64,000 nucleotides of DNA from Archangium gephyra (GTDB taxonomy: Bacteria > Myxococcota > Myxococcia > Myxococcales > Myxococcaceae), in the NCBI RefSeq assembly GCF_001027285.1, contig NZ_CP011509.1:8828501-8892500 (forward strand), written 5' to 3'. Below are positions 34,887-43,044 of the stretch, one piece after another. The number at the start of each line of letters is the position of its first letter. Position 1 is the first letter of the stretch. The position numbers and the translations under genes are program-made. The notes beneath the pieces are model-generated. The model worked only from the letters and a program-made list of their open reading frames with translations. It had not been told where the DNA came from and ran no database searches.

Positions 34887-36299
34887 ATGACCCACCCCCC
34901 CGCTTCGAGGACTGGCTGGGGCGACCTCCTGGCCGAGGGCCGCCTGTCGCGCTTCGCGCTGATCTGCCTGGGCGTGTGGCTCAACGCCGTCGACGCTCTG
35001 GTGACGGCGACCATCATGCCAAGCGTGGGCACCGACCTGGGCGGCTATGCCTATTTCAGCTGGGCGGTGGCCAGCTATCTGGTGGGCGCGAACCTCGCCG
35101 GAGCCAGCGCTGGCCGGCTGTCGGAGCTCTTCGGCCTGCGGCGGGCCAGCGCCCTGGCGGGGTTGGTGTGTGTCGCCGGCTGCATCCTCAGCGCGGCCGC
35201 GCCGAACATCGCGGTGTTCCTGATCGGCAGGGTGATCCAGGGCATGAGCTGCGGCTGGATCTCGGGCTGCTCCATGGTGGCCATCGCCCTGCTGTTCCCC
35301 GAGCGCCACCTGGCGCGGGTGTTCGCCGCCGTCTCTGGCGTCTGGGGCGTGGCGACCGTGCTGGGGCCGCTGGTGGGCGGGGTGTTCGCCGAGGCCGGAG
35401 CGTGGCGGGGAGTCTTCTGGCTGTTCGCCGGCCAGGCGGCCCTGTTCAGTCTCGCGGCGCTCTGGCTGCTGCGGGGCTCGGACAGGCCGGCGGGCGGCTC
35501 GGACGTGCCGTGGACGCAGCTGGCGGTGCTGTCGGTGGGCGTGGGCGCGATCGCGGCGGCCGACGTCATCCCGCACGTGGGGGCGGCGCTGGCGCTCGTG
35601 GCGGTGGGAATCACCATCCTCGCCCTGGTGCTGCGGCTCGACGCGCGAGCCAGGGTGCGGCTGCTGCCGCAGCAAGCCGGCGATCTTCGCACCGTGGTGG
35701 GCTCGGGCTATGCGGCCATGTTCTGGATGACCGCCGCCTCCATGGGCTTCGCCATCTATGGTCCGCCCATCCTGCAGACGCTCAGGGGCATGTCGCCGCT
35801 CTGGGCCGGCTATGTGATTGGAGTGGAGTCCATCGCCTGGACCGTCGCGGCCCTGGGGGTTGCCTCCGCCTCCGAGAAGTGGGACGCCTTCTGGGTGCGC
35901 TTGGGCGCGTTCTGTCTGGTGCTCAGTCTGGTGATCCTCTCCTGGTCCATGTCGGACGGGCCGCTCGCCTGGGTCCTGGTTGGTGGGGCGCTGCTGGGCG
36001 CGGCGTTCGGCTTCTCCTGGAGCTTCATGACCCGGCGGATCATGGCCGCGCTGTCGGACGAGGAGCGCGCCATCGGCACCTCGGCCACCAATGCCATCCG
36101 CCAGACGGGCGCCTCGGCGGGCGCGGCCATCTCGGGCGCGGCGGCGAACCTGGTGGGCGTGTCCGCGGGCCTGACGGCCCAGAGCGCGCAGCAGGCCGCA
36201 GTGTGGGTGTTCGCCAGCGTCATTCCCTTGGCCCTGGTCGGCGCCTGGGCGGCGTTCCGGCTCACCGGCAGCGCGACGCGGGTGGGCCGGCCTGCTTGA
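34887..36299 (+). CDS. MFS transporter, probable drug or metabolite efflux
   Basis: 470 residues from ATG 34887; the frame stays open upstream into antisense of xthA, but the hydrophobic protein begins here. About fourteen membrane segments. The first-helix region LNAVDALVTATIMPSVGTDLGG and the motif-C-like GPLVGGVFAEAGAWRGVFWL are typical of DHA2 drug:proton antiporters (EmrB/QacA type). Substrate unknown. A strong hairpin with T-run ends the transcript. Confidence 0.85.
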   Translation: MTHPPASRTGWGDLLAEGRLSRFALICLGVWLNAVDALVTATIMPSVGTDLGGYAYFSWAVASYLVGANLAGASAGRLSELFGLRRASALAGLVCVAGCILSAAAPNIAVFLIGRVIQGMSCGWISGCSMVAIALLFPERHLARVFAAVSGVWGVATVLGPLVGGVFAEAGAWRGVFWLFAGQAALFSLAALWLLRGSDRPAGGSDVPWTQLAVLSVGVGAIAAADVIPHVGAALALVAVGITILALVLRLDARARVRLLPQQAGDLRTVVGSGYAAMFWMTAASMGFAIYGPPILQTLRGMSPLWAGYVIGVESIAWTVAALGVASASEKWDAFWVRLGAFCLVLSLVILSWSMSDGPLAWVLVGGALLGAAFGFSWSFMTRRIMAALSDEERAIGTSATNAIRQTGASAGAAISGAAANLVGVSAGLTAQSAQQAAVWVFASVIPLALVGAWAAFRLTGSATRVGRPA

Positions 36300-36351
36300 T
36301 CAGCACGGTGAGCTCCGGCCAGTCCTCCCGAGCCACACCGCTGTGCTCACT

Positions 36352-36394
36352 CCGGCGCGGCTGCCCTTGCTGGCGGCCGCGCCGGTGGTGTTTT
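36352..36394 (+). terminator. Intrinsic terminator of the MFS gene
   Basis: CCGGCGCGGC (36352-36361) pairs perfectly with GCCGCGCCGG (36376-36385) around a 14-base loop, and TTTT follows at 36391-36394. It lies 53 bases after the MFS stop. Confidence 0.75.
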
Positions 36395-36409
36395 CAGACC
36401 CGGGGCGCG

Positions 36410-36943
36410 CTACGGAATGACCTCGCAGCCGCAGCCGCACTCGTCGAAGAACCCCTGGGTGTTCCCCTCGCAGATGAAGGTGATGGCGGCGCACGCGTCC
36501 GGGTCTCTCGAGACGTACGTGCGGTTCGGGTCGTTGTAGTCACAGGCCGGCGGCTGCCGCTGGCAGCCACAACCACACTCGTTGGAGAACGGGACGTAGC
36601 CCTCCTTGCAGGTGTAGCGGATGAGGGCACACTGGGCGGGGTCGCGGGAGACGTACTTGAGACCCGGTTCCCGGCCCGTGCAGGCGGCGGGGGTCTCCCT
36701 CTGACAGGTGCCCGCACAATCGGCGCCGCCCTGGTCCGGGTCACAGCTGTCGTTGGGATCGTCGATGCAGGCATAGCCCTCGGAACAAGGGGTGCCGGCG
36801 AAACCACCGCAGAAGTCTCCCTCGGCATGCTGTTGCCGGGTCCCTACCTCCTGCTGCTGGGCCTCGGCGGTGGGAGCGCAGCCCGTGCCACAGAGCGCCG
36901 CGCCAATGACGAGGACACTGCACCACATCAGACGAATCGACAT
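36410..36943 (-). CDS. Cys-rich lipoprotein with tandem YVSRDP-CGCGC repeats
   Basis: 177 residues from ATG 36943, with GAGGGGG seven bases upstream. The signal ends CGTGCAP, a lipobox-like site. Residues 50-95 hold Cys-rich segments (FCGGFAGTPCSEGYACID). Then come two copies of a unit of about 47 residues: each has YVSRDP, a Cys five residues later, a second Cys, G-F or FF, and a terminal ECGCGC. Probable disulfide-stabilised surface domain; the unit recurs in myxobacterial exported proteins as far as I recall, without known function. Confidence 0.65.
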   Translation of the reverse strand: MSIRLMWCSVLVIGAALCGTGCAPTAEAQQQEVGTRQQHAEGDFCGGFAGTPCSEGYACIDDPNDSCDPDQGGADCAGTCQRETPAACTGREPGLKYVSRDPAQCALIRYTCKEGYVPFSNECGCGCQRQPPACDYNDPNRTYVSRDPDACAAITFICEGNTQGFFDECGCGCEVIP

Positions 36944-37103
36944 CTGGAACCCCCTCTTTTGGACTGCGCAGGAGGATGCGAGCGGGGATGCCAATCCGGA
37001 AGCAGGGGGGCAAGCAAGCAAGGGCTCCTCTGCTTCCGGCGGAGTGCCCTGGATGAACTCGATGCCATGGATTGGCCACCCACCCGGGGCGGCACAGGTC
37101 CTA

Positions 37104-38213
37104 TCAGACCGTCATGTACGTCGGTAAGACCGGGACGTCCGTGGCCTCCGACGGCGTCTCCACCTGGAAGTCCTTGTCCAGGAGGGCTCCACCGAATTCC
37201 TCCTCCACCTGGCGGATGAGCTCGACGTTGCGCTTGTCCGTCTTCGTCAGGAGCTTGTCGGAGTAGTCCTCTCTCGGCGTGTACCAGGGCATGCGCTTGA
37301 AGTGGTCCTGGAGCACCTCGGATTTGAAGGTGCGCCCCTTCCTCGCGAAGATGGTGTTGCGCAGCAGCCGCAGGTCCCTCAGGGACAGCTTGCGCAGCTC
37401 CTTCACCTTGAGCACCGAGTCCAGCGAGCTCGCCGTCTGCTCGCGCTGCTCGTCGTCGAGGGCGAACTCCCCCATGGCGCGGCTGATGAGCCCCAGTTCG
37501 ATGAGCTCCTCGGAGCTGATCAGGCCGTGGTCCGCCGGGGTGGCCTTCTTGTGGGCCTTGTCGTGGTACCTGCAGTCCTTGGACGCGGCGATCTTCTGGG
37601 TCCAATACCAGTGAGTGCTCGCGTTCTCCTGGGTCAGGGGCTCGAGCTCTTCGTCACAGGACCGAAAGGAGCGCTTGCGGCCCTCGTACATGGGCGCGTC
37701 GCCCCAGGTCTGGCCCGCCTTGGCGAGGAGGGTGTCCCGCCGCTGCTCCAGGTCGACGTAGCGCAGACTCAGCTCGGCCTTGGCGATGAGCTCGGCGTTC
37801 TGGCGATCGACGCTCGAGAGCCGCTTGTAGGAGAACTTCGGGTCCGGCTTGTACCAGGGCTGCTGCTGGAAGTGCTCGCGCAGCCAGGTCTTGCGGAAGC
37901 CGGCCCAGCCATAACGAGCGAAGATGGTGTTGCGCAGGATGGAGAGCTCGCGCAACGACAGCCTGTCGAAATCGGGGGCGGGCCCGTCACAGACCACGTA
38001 GGTCGCCATGTTCGAGGCGGAGCCCACGTCCGAGCTGTCCACGATACGCCCCATGCTGTCCCGCTCGCCTTCGACGAGCTTGCACGGGAGGAGCTCCTTC
38101 CAATAGCCCGGGATCTGCTCGGCGGGGGCTGGGACGTACTCCTCGGGCTGCTCCGCGAAGGCGGGCGCCGCGAGGATGAGGGTGGCCAGGGCAAAAGCGC
38201 GCATGCCTCGCAC
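37104..38213 (-). CDS. Exported protein with two YARHG domains
   Basis: 369 residues. Signal peptide MRGMRAFALATLILAAPAFA. Two YARHG domains are visible: one at about 80-140 (LSLRELSILRNTIFARYGWAGF, HFQQQPWYKPD) and one at about 275-335 (LSLRDLRLLRNTIFARKGRTF, HFKRMPWYTPR). The YARHG domain is found in bacterial extracellular proteins and is of uncertain, possibly peptidoglycan- or ligand-binding, function. The region in between is helical and charged. The start could also be the ATG at 38204. It lies downstream of the DndD-like operon in the same direction, but with a 38-base gap and no apparent link. Confidence 0.8.
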   Translation of the reverse strand: MRGMRAFALATLILAAPAFAEQPEEYVPAPAEQIPGYWKELLPCKLVEGERDSMGRIVDSSDVGSASNMATYVVCDGPAPDFDRLSLRELSILRNTIFARYGWAGFRKTWLREHFQQQPWYKPDPKFSYKRLSSVDRQNAELIAKAELSLRYVDLEQRRDTLLAKAGQTWGDAPMYEGRKRSFRSCDEELEPLTQENASTHWYWTQKIAASKDCRYHDKAHKKATPADHGLISSEELIELGLISRAMGEFALDDEQREQTASSLDSVLKVKELRKLSLRDLRLLRNTIFARKGRTFKSEVLQDHFKRMPWYTPREDYSDKLLTKTDKRNVELIRQVEEEFGGALLDKDFQVETPSEATDVPVLPTYMTV

Positions 38214-38251
38214 GATAGCCCCAGGCGGCCTTCATCGGACAGTGCCCCGGC

Positions 38252-38620
38252 TCACGTCTGACGCTTGGAAGCGAGAGCCGCGAAGTTGAGGACGCCTTTC
38301 TCCTGCTGCCTCCAGAGCTCGCGAATGCCCCACTCCGCGTGATCGACGAGTATCCTGAGGCGATCCTCCGGCTCATCCTTGGGGTAACGGCCGAGCATGA
38401 CAGCGGCGAAGAGCTCTTCCGGGTCCAGACTGTTGATGTTCTGGAAGGTTCCACGCTGGCCCTTGGTATGGGTCTCTCCCGCTGCAAGACCCATGGCCGC
38501 ACCGAGTCTCCACCCGTCACGCTGTTCGGTGATGAGACCCATGTTGACCAGCTTCCTCAGGAGCTCCTTCGCCTCTTTGCTCGCGGGCACCGTTCTGGCC
38601 TCGCCAAATGCACTGCTCAT
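38252..38620 (-). CDS. Small protein of the DndD-like operon (122 residues)
   Basis: 122 residues from ATG 38620, which overlaps the end of the ATPase gene (stop at 38617). Soluble and helical, with no membrane or signal segment. SKEAKELLRKLVNMGLITEQRDGWRLGAAMGLAAG resembles a small helical DNA- or protein-binding domain. The end, DRLRILVDHAEWGIRELWRQQ, recalls the C-terminal pattern of small Dnd-associated proteins (from memory; not verifiable here). Last gene of the four-gene operon. Confidence 0.65.
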   Translation of the reverse strand: MSSAFGEARTVPASKEAKELLRKLVNMGLITEQRDGWRLGAAMGLAAGETHTKGQRGTFQNINSLDPEELFAAVMLGRYPKDEPEDRLRILVDHAEWGIRELWRQQEKGVLNFAALASKRQT

Positions 38621-40617
38621 CTGCTCGCCTCGGACTTGGTGGGAAAGAGATGTGAGCCGGACTTCTCGTCGCGGTAACGGATGGTCATGTCCGTCTTGAT
38701 GTTGCCATCGAGATGATGCTCGTCTCCCGCGCGGAACTCCCGGTCCGTCACCATCAAGACGACCTGTTTGGCCAGCTTCGGCAGGAAGGAGAGGATGTTC
38801 TTGCTGTGCTTGGTGTCGAGCCGTCCGAACGGTGTGTCCATGAACACCGGGGCGTCGAGCTCCGCGCATTGATTGAGCGCTCCGATGAGCGCCAGCGCGA
38901 CGACCTGCTCCTCTCCCGCGGAGCGCCACTCCGCACGGTCGAGGACGGTGCCTCCCTTGGTGATGATGTTCAAACCAAACTGCTGATTGATTTTGAGCTT
39001 GGAGAAAGAGCCCTTCGAACGGAGTTTCAGGAAGATGTCGGAGGCAGCGGACTCGACCTGCGTCCGCCGCTCGTCCCGATACTTATCCACCGCCTGCTGG
39101 AAAAACTCCGCCAACGACTTCGCATAGGCGATGCGCTCCGCCAGGGTCGCGATCTCCTTCTGATCGATCGTGCTGAGTTTCTGGTCCAGCTCCGCCTTCT
39201 CCTCGAGATCTTCGAGCCGGTTCTTTTCCACCGTCTCCTTGCGACCCCGGAGCCGCCCGAGTTCCTCCTTCATGCTACCAATCTTCACCTCGAGCCTGCG
39301 GGGCTCCTCATGATCGACCCTCGCCAGTTGCTCCTCGAGATCCTTGAGCTTCGCCTGCCGGACCGAACGTGTATGTGCGAGCTTGTGCAGCTTCGCCTCC
39401 ACCTCCTCGAAGCGCTGCGGCTCGAGGCGCTGCGAGCGCGCGTGCCGGAGACGGTTCACATGGTGCTCGAACTCGAGGTTCGGCTCGGGGACCTCTGTCA
39501 ATTCCTTGATTTTGATTTTGACCTCCTCGAGCTCGTCTTGGAGCGCGCGAAGCTTGCCGGCATTGAGGACATGGCCGCACTGCTGGCACTTCTGCGCGGC
39601 CAACCCTTTGGCAAGACCTTCTGCCTTGCCGGTGAGCTTTAGCTTCTCGTTGTACTTCTCCATGCTCTTCGCATGGCGTGCCTCGAGTCGCGCGATGATG
39701 GGCTCCGAGGTGTTCACGAGAATCGTCTTGTAGAGCTCCGAGACGAGGCGCTGCTGCGTCTCGAGCTCATGCGCGTGGTCCTTCTCCAGATCCTTGATTT
39801 CCGCATCGAGTTTCAGGCGCTGCTGCGCCAGGTCACTCACGGCGCGAATCTCCGACTGGCGCCGCTTCTTCTCCGCGAGCTCCGCCTCGAGCTCGTTCAT
39901 CTGCACCTGGAGTTTGCGGATCTCCTCTTCTCTCTCCTGGATCCGGGCACTGACCTTCTGGAACGCCTCGACGACCTGCTGGTAATCCTTCCCCCCCAGC
40001 TTCCGGATCAGCCGCGAGCGCTCGTTCTCGAGCCGGCGCTGGACTTCGTTGAGGTCGTCGCGCGCGATCAGGAGATAGGGAATTCCGAGGACTCTCTCGA
40101 TGGAATTCCTGAGCATTTCCATGGAGGAGGTCGTCTGGTCGAGCAACTCCTCGTAATCCCTGAGCATCTCACCATCGAAGAAGAAGAAACGGCTCACCTC
40201 CCGGGGGAGGAGCCGCTGGATGACATGCTCGGCGTTGGACAGGGGCTCTCCATTGGCCACCACGGAGAAGGTCAAGGTTCCCTTGTCGATCGCGCTATCG
40301 GAGCCGGACCTGGCCGTGATGCGCCGGAGCACGGTCCACTTCTTGCCCTCGTGTTGGAAGTGCAGCTTCACGGAGAATTGGTAGGAGCCCTCGCCGCGAG
40401 CCGCGGAGTTGAGAAGCGACGCCAGGCGGATGGGCTTCCCCTTGCGATCCAGGACCTCGTTGTAGAGGCACCAGAGAATCGCACGCTGGAGGGAGGTCTT
40501 GCCCTGCCCATTGTCGCCACGGATGAGATGAACACCAGCGCCACCCGCGGCGAAGGCAATCTCATGGTCCCCTTTGTACGGACCGAAGTTGTGGAGTTCC
40601 ACCTTCTCAATCAGCAT
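38617..40617 (-). CDS. DndD/Rad50-like SMC ATPase with zinc hook
   Basis: 666 residues. N-terminal Walker A GDNGQGKTS (Lys40), then FFFFDGEML (about 144-152), a motif close to that of DndD proteins. Two coiled-coil arms (about 185-330 and 355-530) flank CQQC (Cys344, Cys347), a Rad50-type zinc hook for dimerisation. The C-terminal half has the signature RSAGEEQVVALALIGAL and Walker B/D-loop APVFMDTPFGRLD. DndD and Rad50 relatives act as DNA-tethering ATPases; DndD belongs to phosphorothioate DNA modification. No dndB, dndC, dndE or cysteine desulfurase gene is present, so modification itself is not the role seen here. Start and stop overlap both neighbouring genes. Confidence 0.87.
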   Translation of the reverse strand: MLIEKVELHNFGPYKGDHEIAFAAGGAGVHLIRGDNGQGKTSLQRAILWCLYNEVLDRKGKPIRLASLLNSAARGEGSYQFSVKLHFQHEGKKWTVLRRITARSGSDSAIDKGTLTFSVVANGEPLSNAEHVIQRLLPREVSRFFFFDGEMLRDYEELLDQTTSSMEMLRNSIERVLGIPYLLIARDDLNEVQRRLENERSRLIRKLGGKDYQQVVEAFQKVSARIQEREEEIRKLQVQMNELEAELAEKKRRQSEIRAVSDLAQQRLKLDAEIKDLEKDHAHELETQQRLVSELYKTILVNTSEPIIARLEARHAKSMEKYNEKLKLTGKAEGLAKGLAAQKCQQCGHVLNAGKLRALQDELEEVKIKIKELTEVPEPNLEFEHHVNRLRHARSQRLEPQRFEEVEAKLHKLAHTRSVRQAKLKDLEEQLARVDHEEPRRLEVKIGSMKEELGRLRGRKETVEKNRLEDLEEKAELDQKLSTIDQKEIATLAERIAYAKSLAEFFQQAVDKYRDERRTQVESAASDIFLKLRSKGSFSKLKINQQFGLNIITKGGTVLDRAEWRSAGEEQVVALALIGALNQCAELDAPVFMDTPFGRLDTKHSKNILSFLPKLAKQVVLMVTDREFRAGDEHHLDGNIKTDMTIRYRDEKSGSHLFPTKSEASR

Positions 40618-40813
40618 CCGTCGTCCCTCCGACGCGCTCGCTGAGGAGCGAGAAGATCTGATCCTGGCAGGCCTTGCGATCGTCGGCGAGGGGGTTCTTG
40701 ATCACGAGGGAGACGATCTCGCGCAAGACCTCCTCGTCCACCTGGCGCTTGCTCTCACGGAGCAGGCGCCGGAGGATCTCAAGGAGCTCATTCACCTTGT
40801 CATCCATGCTCAT
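40607..40813 (-). CDS. 68-residue protein between helicase and ATPase genes
   Basis: 68 residues from ATG 40813 (a second ATG is at 40807). Its start overlaps the helicase end and its end overlaps the ATPase start by 11 bases, so it is translated as part of the operon. Predicted helical and strongly charged: KVNELLEILRRLLRESKRQVDEE, then IVSLVIKNPLADDRKACQDQIFSLL. Such small proteins sit beside ATPase genes in several DNA modification or defence loci and probably serve as a subunit. I do not recognise a named family. Confidence 0.7.
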   Translation of the reverse strand: MSMDDKVNELLEILRRLLRESKRQVDEEVLREIVSLVIKNPLADDRKACQDQIFSLLSERVGGTTDAD

Positions 40814-42992
40814 CGTTCATTTCCTCGTCTTCGATACCGGCTTGCGCGTCCGCATGGAGGTCGAGCTCGTAGCGCTCGCAGAGTCGCCAAAGCCGATGTA
40901 GGACGTCCTTGTTGAGAGAGTGCATCGCGAACGTGTAGGCACGCGCGAGTTCGCTGCGGAGGATGACGTCGGAGCGGAGGTCATGCTCCCGTTCAGCGGC
41001 GGGGAGGACAAGCGTATCCACGATATGCGCCCGCTCCTTGCCTGGCGCCTTGCGGAGGATACGGCCGCGACGTTGGATGTACTCCCGGGGGTTGGAGGAA
41101 GAGGCGAGAATCACCGCGCCATCCGCTCGGGGGAGATCCACGCCTTCGTCCAGACAGCGGATGGCGACGATGATGCTCGCCTCCTCCGTGAAGTGCTCAA
41201 GCACCCGGGCCCGCTCATCCGAGGACAAGCCGGAATGGTAGTTGAGCACGGTCGTCTGCGGCAGCCTCCGACGGAGCGCGTTCGTCACGAGGTTCAGTTG
41301 TGCCGAATCGTCACAATAGACGATCCAGCGCCCACCGGGCTCGTAGCGTGTCGAGAGGACGGTTTCCGCCACCTGAGGCTTGCCCGCGGCGTGTTTGATG
41401 ATCCGCGCTCGTTGGATGAGCAGATTGCGGAGCTTGTCTCGCGCCGCTTGAGGAAGAGCGCCCTGGGAGTGGCTCAGACGTGAAGTCCGCGCGGCGAGTT
41501 GCTGGATTTCACGGGTGAAGCCATCCCATTCGCCCTGCTCCCGTGAGTCGAGATGGACGACCTCGAAGTCATAATCGTACGGGCAGAGGAAGTGGCCGAG
41601 GACGGGAACGCGCTCATCGCTCCGGCTGTGGAGCCGCACGTGGTCTCCGAGTCCGAGCTCGAAGACGGGCCGCTCGCCGAAGACGCGCGACAACGCGAGG
41701 TTGCCTTCATCATCGTGGAGCCGTTGGGGCGTTGCCGAGAGCCCAAGGCGTTCCGCGAACGGAAGCTCGAGAATGCGACGGAAGGTCGGACTGCCAAGGC
41801 GGTGCACTTCGTCCACGACGAGAACCGGGTCCTTCGCCTGCCGGAAGAACTCGAGGAAATCCTCCGTCGCGGCGGTCTGCATCGTGGCGAGAACGATTCG
41901 TGGCAGCGCCGTCGCGCCGACGAACAGGCGCTTGGAGGAATCGGCTCGCCAATCGTAACCGCCCCCAGCGAGCAGGACCGGCGCATCGGGAAGGAAGGTG
42001 CGCAGGTTCTTCAGCCACTGCTCCAACAAGAGGCTGCTCGGCACGAGAATCAGGATCGGGCGTCCGGCCTCGACCAGGCGGCGAATGGCGAACAAGGACG
42101 TGATGGTCTTGCCCAGACCCGTCGCCATGGCCAGCAGGCCACGGCCCCCCGCGGCCTCCCAGGCTCGCACTGCCTCTTTCTGGTAGTGATACAGGCCATC
42201 CTCTGCGACGGTGTCGTTCCTGGCCCGTTTCCGAGCACCCGCCCGGCAATCCTCGAAGTCACGGTGCGAGCGGAAGCGCATGAGGACGTCGCGTTCCGTC
42301 TGATTCAGTGGGCGGACCTGGGTTCCGCGAGTCCCTCCACTGAACAGGCGCTCGAGGTAGGCGCCCTTGCGCTCCGCCTTCCCGCGCTCGTACGGCTCAC
42401 CCCAGCTGCGGAACACGTCGAACTCCTCGTCGTTCCCCCACTCCTCGTGTGAGCTGATGGCGGGTCTCGTCTCGTTGCCAGAGCCGGAGAAGACCACCGT
42501 GTTCCCATGGCGATCCGCGAACAAACCGATCTTGCGGTGGTAGATCCCACCCGGCCGCACCGCGACGTAGAGGTCCAGTGCCCCCTTCTCGATGAGCAGG
42601 CGGAGCATGTCGAGGCAGTCCGCCTCGTCCGGCTGCCCGGCCATGGCCTCCATCACCTGGACGAGATCCGCCTCGATGGCCTCTGCCGGTCGCTGGCCAC
42701 GCCGCTCGTACCCACCGCGTGCGGCCTCCTCGTCCCTCTCGGACATGTCGGGAGAGCAGACGACGCGGACATGGCCTCCCCGGATGACGAAGTCGAGAAG
42801 GGGCTCACCGAGCTCCCGGTAGATGCTCGCACGGAAGTACCCGACCGCACGGTCATACTGCCTCGCCTGCTGGAAACACGGCACGTAGAGCTCGACGACG
42901 AGGTCATTCTCCTCGGTGTCGTACTCCGAGGCCAACTCGAGCGTCTGCAACCCTCGCGGCGCGCCTTCTGATTCAACCATGAGAATCGTCAC
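40800..42992 (-). CDS. PLD-nuclease/superfamily 2 helicase fusion
   Basis: 730 residues from GTG 42992, or 726 from ATG 42980; the upstream G-run fits neither perfectly. The N-terminal domain (1-220) is phospholipase-D-like: YHRKIGLFAD (His152, Lys154) and GSGNET (170-175), the pattern of PLD domains attached to helicases and restriction nucleases. The helicase core has Walker A ATGLGKT (Lys295), DEVH (394-397), GLSATPQR (418-424) and motif VI QRRGRILR near 660. It would unwind or translocate DNA and possibly cut it. The same combination is known in restriction enzymes of Dnd systems and in phage defence. First gene of the operon; stop overlaps the 68-residue protein. Confidence 0.87.
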   Translation of the reverse strand: MTILMVESEGAPRGLQTLELASEYDTEENDLVVELYVPCFQQARQYDRAVGYFRASIYRELGEPLLDFVIRGGHVRVVCSPDMSERDEEAARGGYERRGQRPAEAIEADLVQVMEAMAGQPDEADCLDMLRLLIEKGALDLYVAVRPGGIYHRKIGLFADRHGNTVVFSGSGNETRPAISSHEEWGNDEEFDVFRSWGEPYERGKAERKGAYLERLFSGGTRGTQVRPLNQTERDVLMRFRSHRDFEDCRAGARKRARNDTVAEDGLYHYQKEAVRAWEAAGGRGLLAMATGLGKTITSLFAIRRLVEAGRPILILVPSSLLLEQWLKNLRTFLPDAPVLLAGGGYDWRADSSKRLFVGATALPRIVLATMQTAATEDFLEFFRQAKDPVLVVDEVHRLGSPTFRRILELPFAERLGLSATPQRLHDDEGNLALSRVFGERPVFELGLGDHVRLHSRSDERVPVLGHFLCPYDYDFEVVHLDSREQGEWDGFTREIQQLAARTSRLSHSQGALPQAARDKLRNLLIQRARIIKHAAGKPQVAETVLSTRYEPGGRWIVYCDDSAQLNLVTNALRRRLPQTTVLNYHSGLSSDERARVLEHFTEEASIIVAIRCLDEGVDLPRADGAVILASSSNPREYIQRRGRILRKAPGKERAHIVDTLVLPAAEREHDLRSDVILRSELARAYTFAMHSLNKDVLHRLWRLCERYELDLHADAQAGIEDEEMNDEHG

Positions 42993-43008
42993 CCCCCTCT
43001 GCCCTCGA

Positions 43009-43033
43009 GGAGACAGGCTTTGAACCTGTCTCC
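43009..43033 (-). terminator. Hairpin between tldD-like gene and helicase operon
   Basis: GGAGACAGG (43009-43017) and CCTGTCTCC (43025-43033) form a perfect nine-base-pair stem with a seven-base loop. It lies 12 bases after the protease stop and 17 bases before the helicase start. There is no T-run on the minus strand. It probably ends or attenuates transcription from the protease gene. Confidence 0.6.
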
Positions 43034-43044
43034 CCCCTTGGCCC

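Noticed and set aside
38252-42992. Complete Dnd phosphorothioation system
   Set aside because: No dndB, dndC (PAPS-reductase-like), dndE or cysteine desulfurase reading frame occurs near the DndD-like gene; the neighbours are a TldD-type protease and a YARHG protein.
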